In this document: positions 6,301 through 6,535 of the stretch, in pieces
How positions within the stretch are numbered: position 1 is the stretch's first letter
Layout of the letters: every line of letters starts with the position of its first letter
Origin: Candidatus Sifarchaeum subterraneum
GTDB taxonomy: Archaea > Asgardarchaeota > Sifarchaeia > Sifarchaeales > Sifarchaeaceae
Reading direction: 5' to 3'
Length of the DNA: 6,535 nucleotides
Assembly (NCBI GenBank): GCA_016292335.1
Contig: JAECRX010000213.1
Coordinates: forward strand, 1 to 6,535
Notes under the pieces: model-generated
Databases searched by the model: none
Seen by the model: only the letters and a program-made list of their open reading frames with translations
What the model was told of the DNA's origin: nothing
Position numbers and translations under genes: made by a program

Positions 6301-6535
6301 TGACTCCCAAAAAATAAGTGTCAATTGTCAGTTCTATAAGAGTCCATTCTTCATCTCCAAGAAATTCATTTAGTCCATCTTCTATCGTTTCATTATCAAG
6401 ATTCATTGCATCTACTGCTTCATACATTGACATATTTTCTCCGAATTCATCGTGTGTGTCCTCTATTGAGTCTATTAATCCTTTATAGACTTCCTCGTAG
6501 TATGTTTGGTACAAACTTTCATTAAAAGAAAAAAA
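3347..6535 (-). CDS. MMPL/RND-superfamily transporter, 5' end cut by the window edge
   Basis: This is a membrane transporter of the MMPL type, a group best known for exporting lipids and hydrophobic molecules using ion gradients. The frame stays open to the right edge, so the N-terminus and expected first helix lie outside. The TTG at 6514 has no start signals and is unlikely to be the start. Residue numbers below count from that TTG. Residues 1-498 form a very large acidic outer domain ending in the family motif TYITGDAAFEKDM (477-489). Helices at about 500-655 form the first bundle, with the DY pair D568-Y569 in GAGTDYCIFLMSR. A basic cytoplasmic loop (656-690) and a helix (691-707) follow, then a second outer domain (708-878) and a second bundle (879-1035) with D950-Y951 in GLGMDYDIFLVSR. 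The two halves are related: LVPSILL…WWPRSL matches LVPSIMM…WWPEAL. Both proton-relay DY pairs are intact, so it should be active. The substrate is unknown. Confidence 0.9.
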   Translation of the reverse strand, partial: FFSFNESLYQTYYEEVYKGLIDSIEDTHDEFGENMSMYEAVDAMNLDNETIEDGLNEFLGDEEWTLIELTIDTYFLGVNATDSDYYNLAVEANMTTFINGNATEIYYGVWDPRMDIYNESSYSPTPQTDMLGMLTSGLTANEIIFYDEIFHLGDNSKIRSSNSTIRAIMENETWYGDLYRSFNTTFYDIYKLLNNTTFFPEGCDPSNQTQADYIGTIYEPEWRHISYIAWGMGANPNKTHIYNNATLAKINHTYTLLKNFNVYDFPNVTNQETYVDNVIDSLIAGGLFPQEMSPLLEMVYGIGADFKTNDTTFVMSSYIPASISTLSVNYVTAIIEEIHDDFTSLKNTWDYDKDLLEILFEDLSISDFIGDDSASVEVDEDFIMDLIFDVYDLGESGDEKWFDEEFEILAANYTERLISENPLDIPDGLVNIYISKDNDTTLINVEFSEESDKVSDSIDEISENIEITKKDMKKSGYDLSDVETYITGDAAFEKDMREVSAVETVYMDVVTIVLVLILLFLILRSILSPVVPLASIGIALIVAQGFIFILFLIGLKIHYTFLNYLTASMFGAGTDYCIFLMSRYLEELGKGKNKKEAIRITIEHTGKAVASSAMTVMIGFGSMSLSSFGFLRMFSIALTVGIFTSLIAALTLVPSILLVIGDLIWWPRSLDKRVNPEKKSGSRLRRIGQKITKRSKHYFLIIMIISAPLIYLAINIKTSYDFIEFLPETDSKNGFKVISDEFGAGKIQPTKILIRNQNQTLWNVSIFQTLDNLSICLLNTTGVKNVSSVTRPLGEQIDYWDYEDNETVFDQMSSFISDDNDTTIIYVTLDQHPLSQESLELTAEIRQMLKDFQKENAELKEADIVVGGSTASTYDMKTMVNSELPMMAAFAFIGIFLVLFFLLASVFTPLRLILTILLSISWILGFGVVLFVTQIGIGVYWIVPILLFFVLLGLGMDYDIFLVSRMREEVNKGLDDEEAMMEALEKTGTIITACGSIMAAAFGTLMISRQWIIVEVGFALALGVLLDASIVRLILVPSIMMLMKKWNWWPEALREKFKIFEH

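Noticed and set aside
6512..6514. TTG as the genuine transporter start
   Set aside because: The frame continues open to the window edge, no ribosome binding site precedes the TTG, and the family's first membrane helix would be missing.
1..6535. CRISPR array, prophage or defence-system genes
   Set aside because: No regularly spaced repeats, phage proteins or nuclease motifs were seen in the window.

Overview
The window looks archaeal: low GC, TATA/BRE-type promoter elements upstream of genes with strong Shine-Dalgarno sites, extracytoplasmic proteins full of N-glycosylation sequons, and the decayed remains of what reads as an archaeal transcription factor B (TFB). I cannot fix the lineage from this sequence. 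A mesophilic archaeon with CoA-dependent fatty- or hydroxy-acid metabolism (for example Asgard or Thermoplasmatota-like) would fit, but that is inference.

Layout. Positions 1-400 hold no intact gene. The minus strand there carries a broken TFB-like fragment (about 344 to 180), followed by a GC-rich double hairpin (78-110). A TATA promoter (413-430) and a strong ribosome binding site drive a complete 284-residue 3-hydroxyacyl-CoA dehydrogenase on the plus strand (499-1353, TTG start). A 412-base spacer (1354-1765) follows. It holds a hairpin just after the stop, a 13-bp bulged inverted repeat with an overlapping alternative hairpin and T-run, and an 11-bp hairpin with a T-run that separates the plus-strand gene from the convergent minus-strand genes.

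The rest is on the minus strand. A very small single-span membrane protein (44 or 60 residues) ends at 1766 and has its own likely promoter region with a tandem 8-bp repeat. A two-gene unit fills 6535 to 2207. Its first gene is a large MMPL/RND-type transporter, cut by the right edge of the window. Its second is a secreted, membrane-anchored protein with a degenerate class I glutamine-amidotransferase-like domain, an apparent beta-rich domain and a C-terminal membrane anchor. They are 15 bases apart and the second gene's ribosome binding site abuts the first gene's stop, so they are probably co-transcribed and may act together at the cell surface.

The best candidates for something undescribed are the pairing of an MMPL transporter with a GATase1-like anchored protein, the transporter's unusually long sequon-rich outer domain, and the structured element at about 1419-1517.
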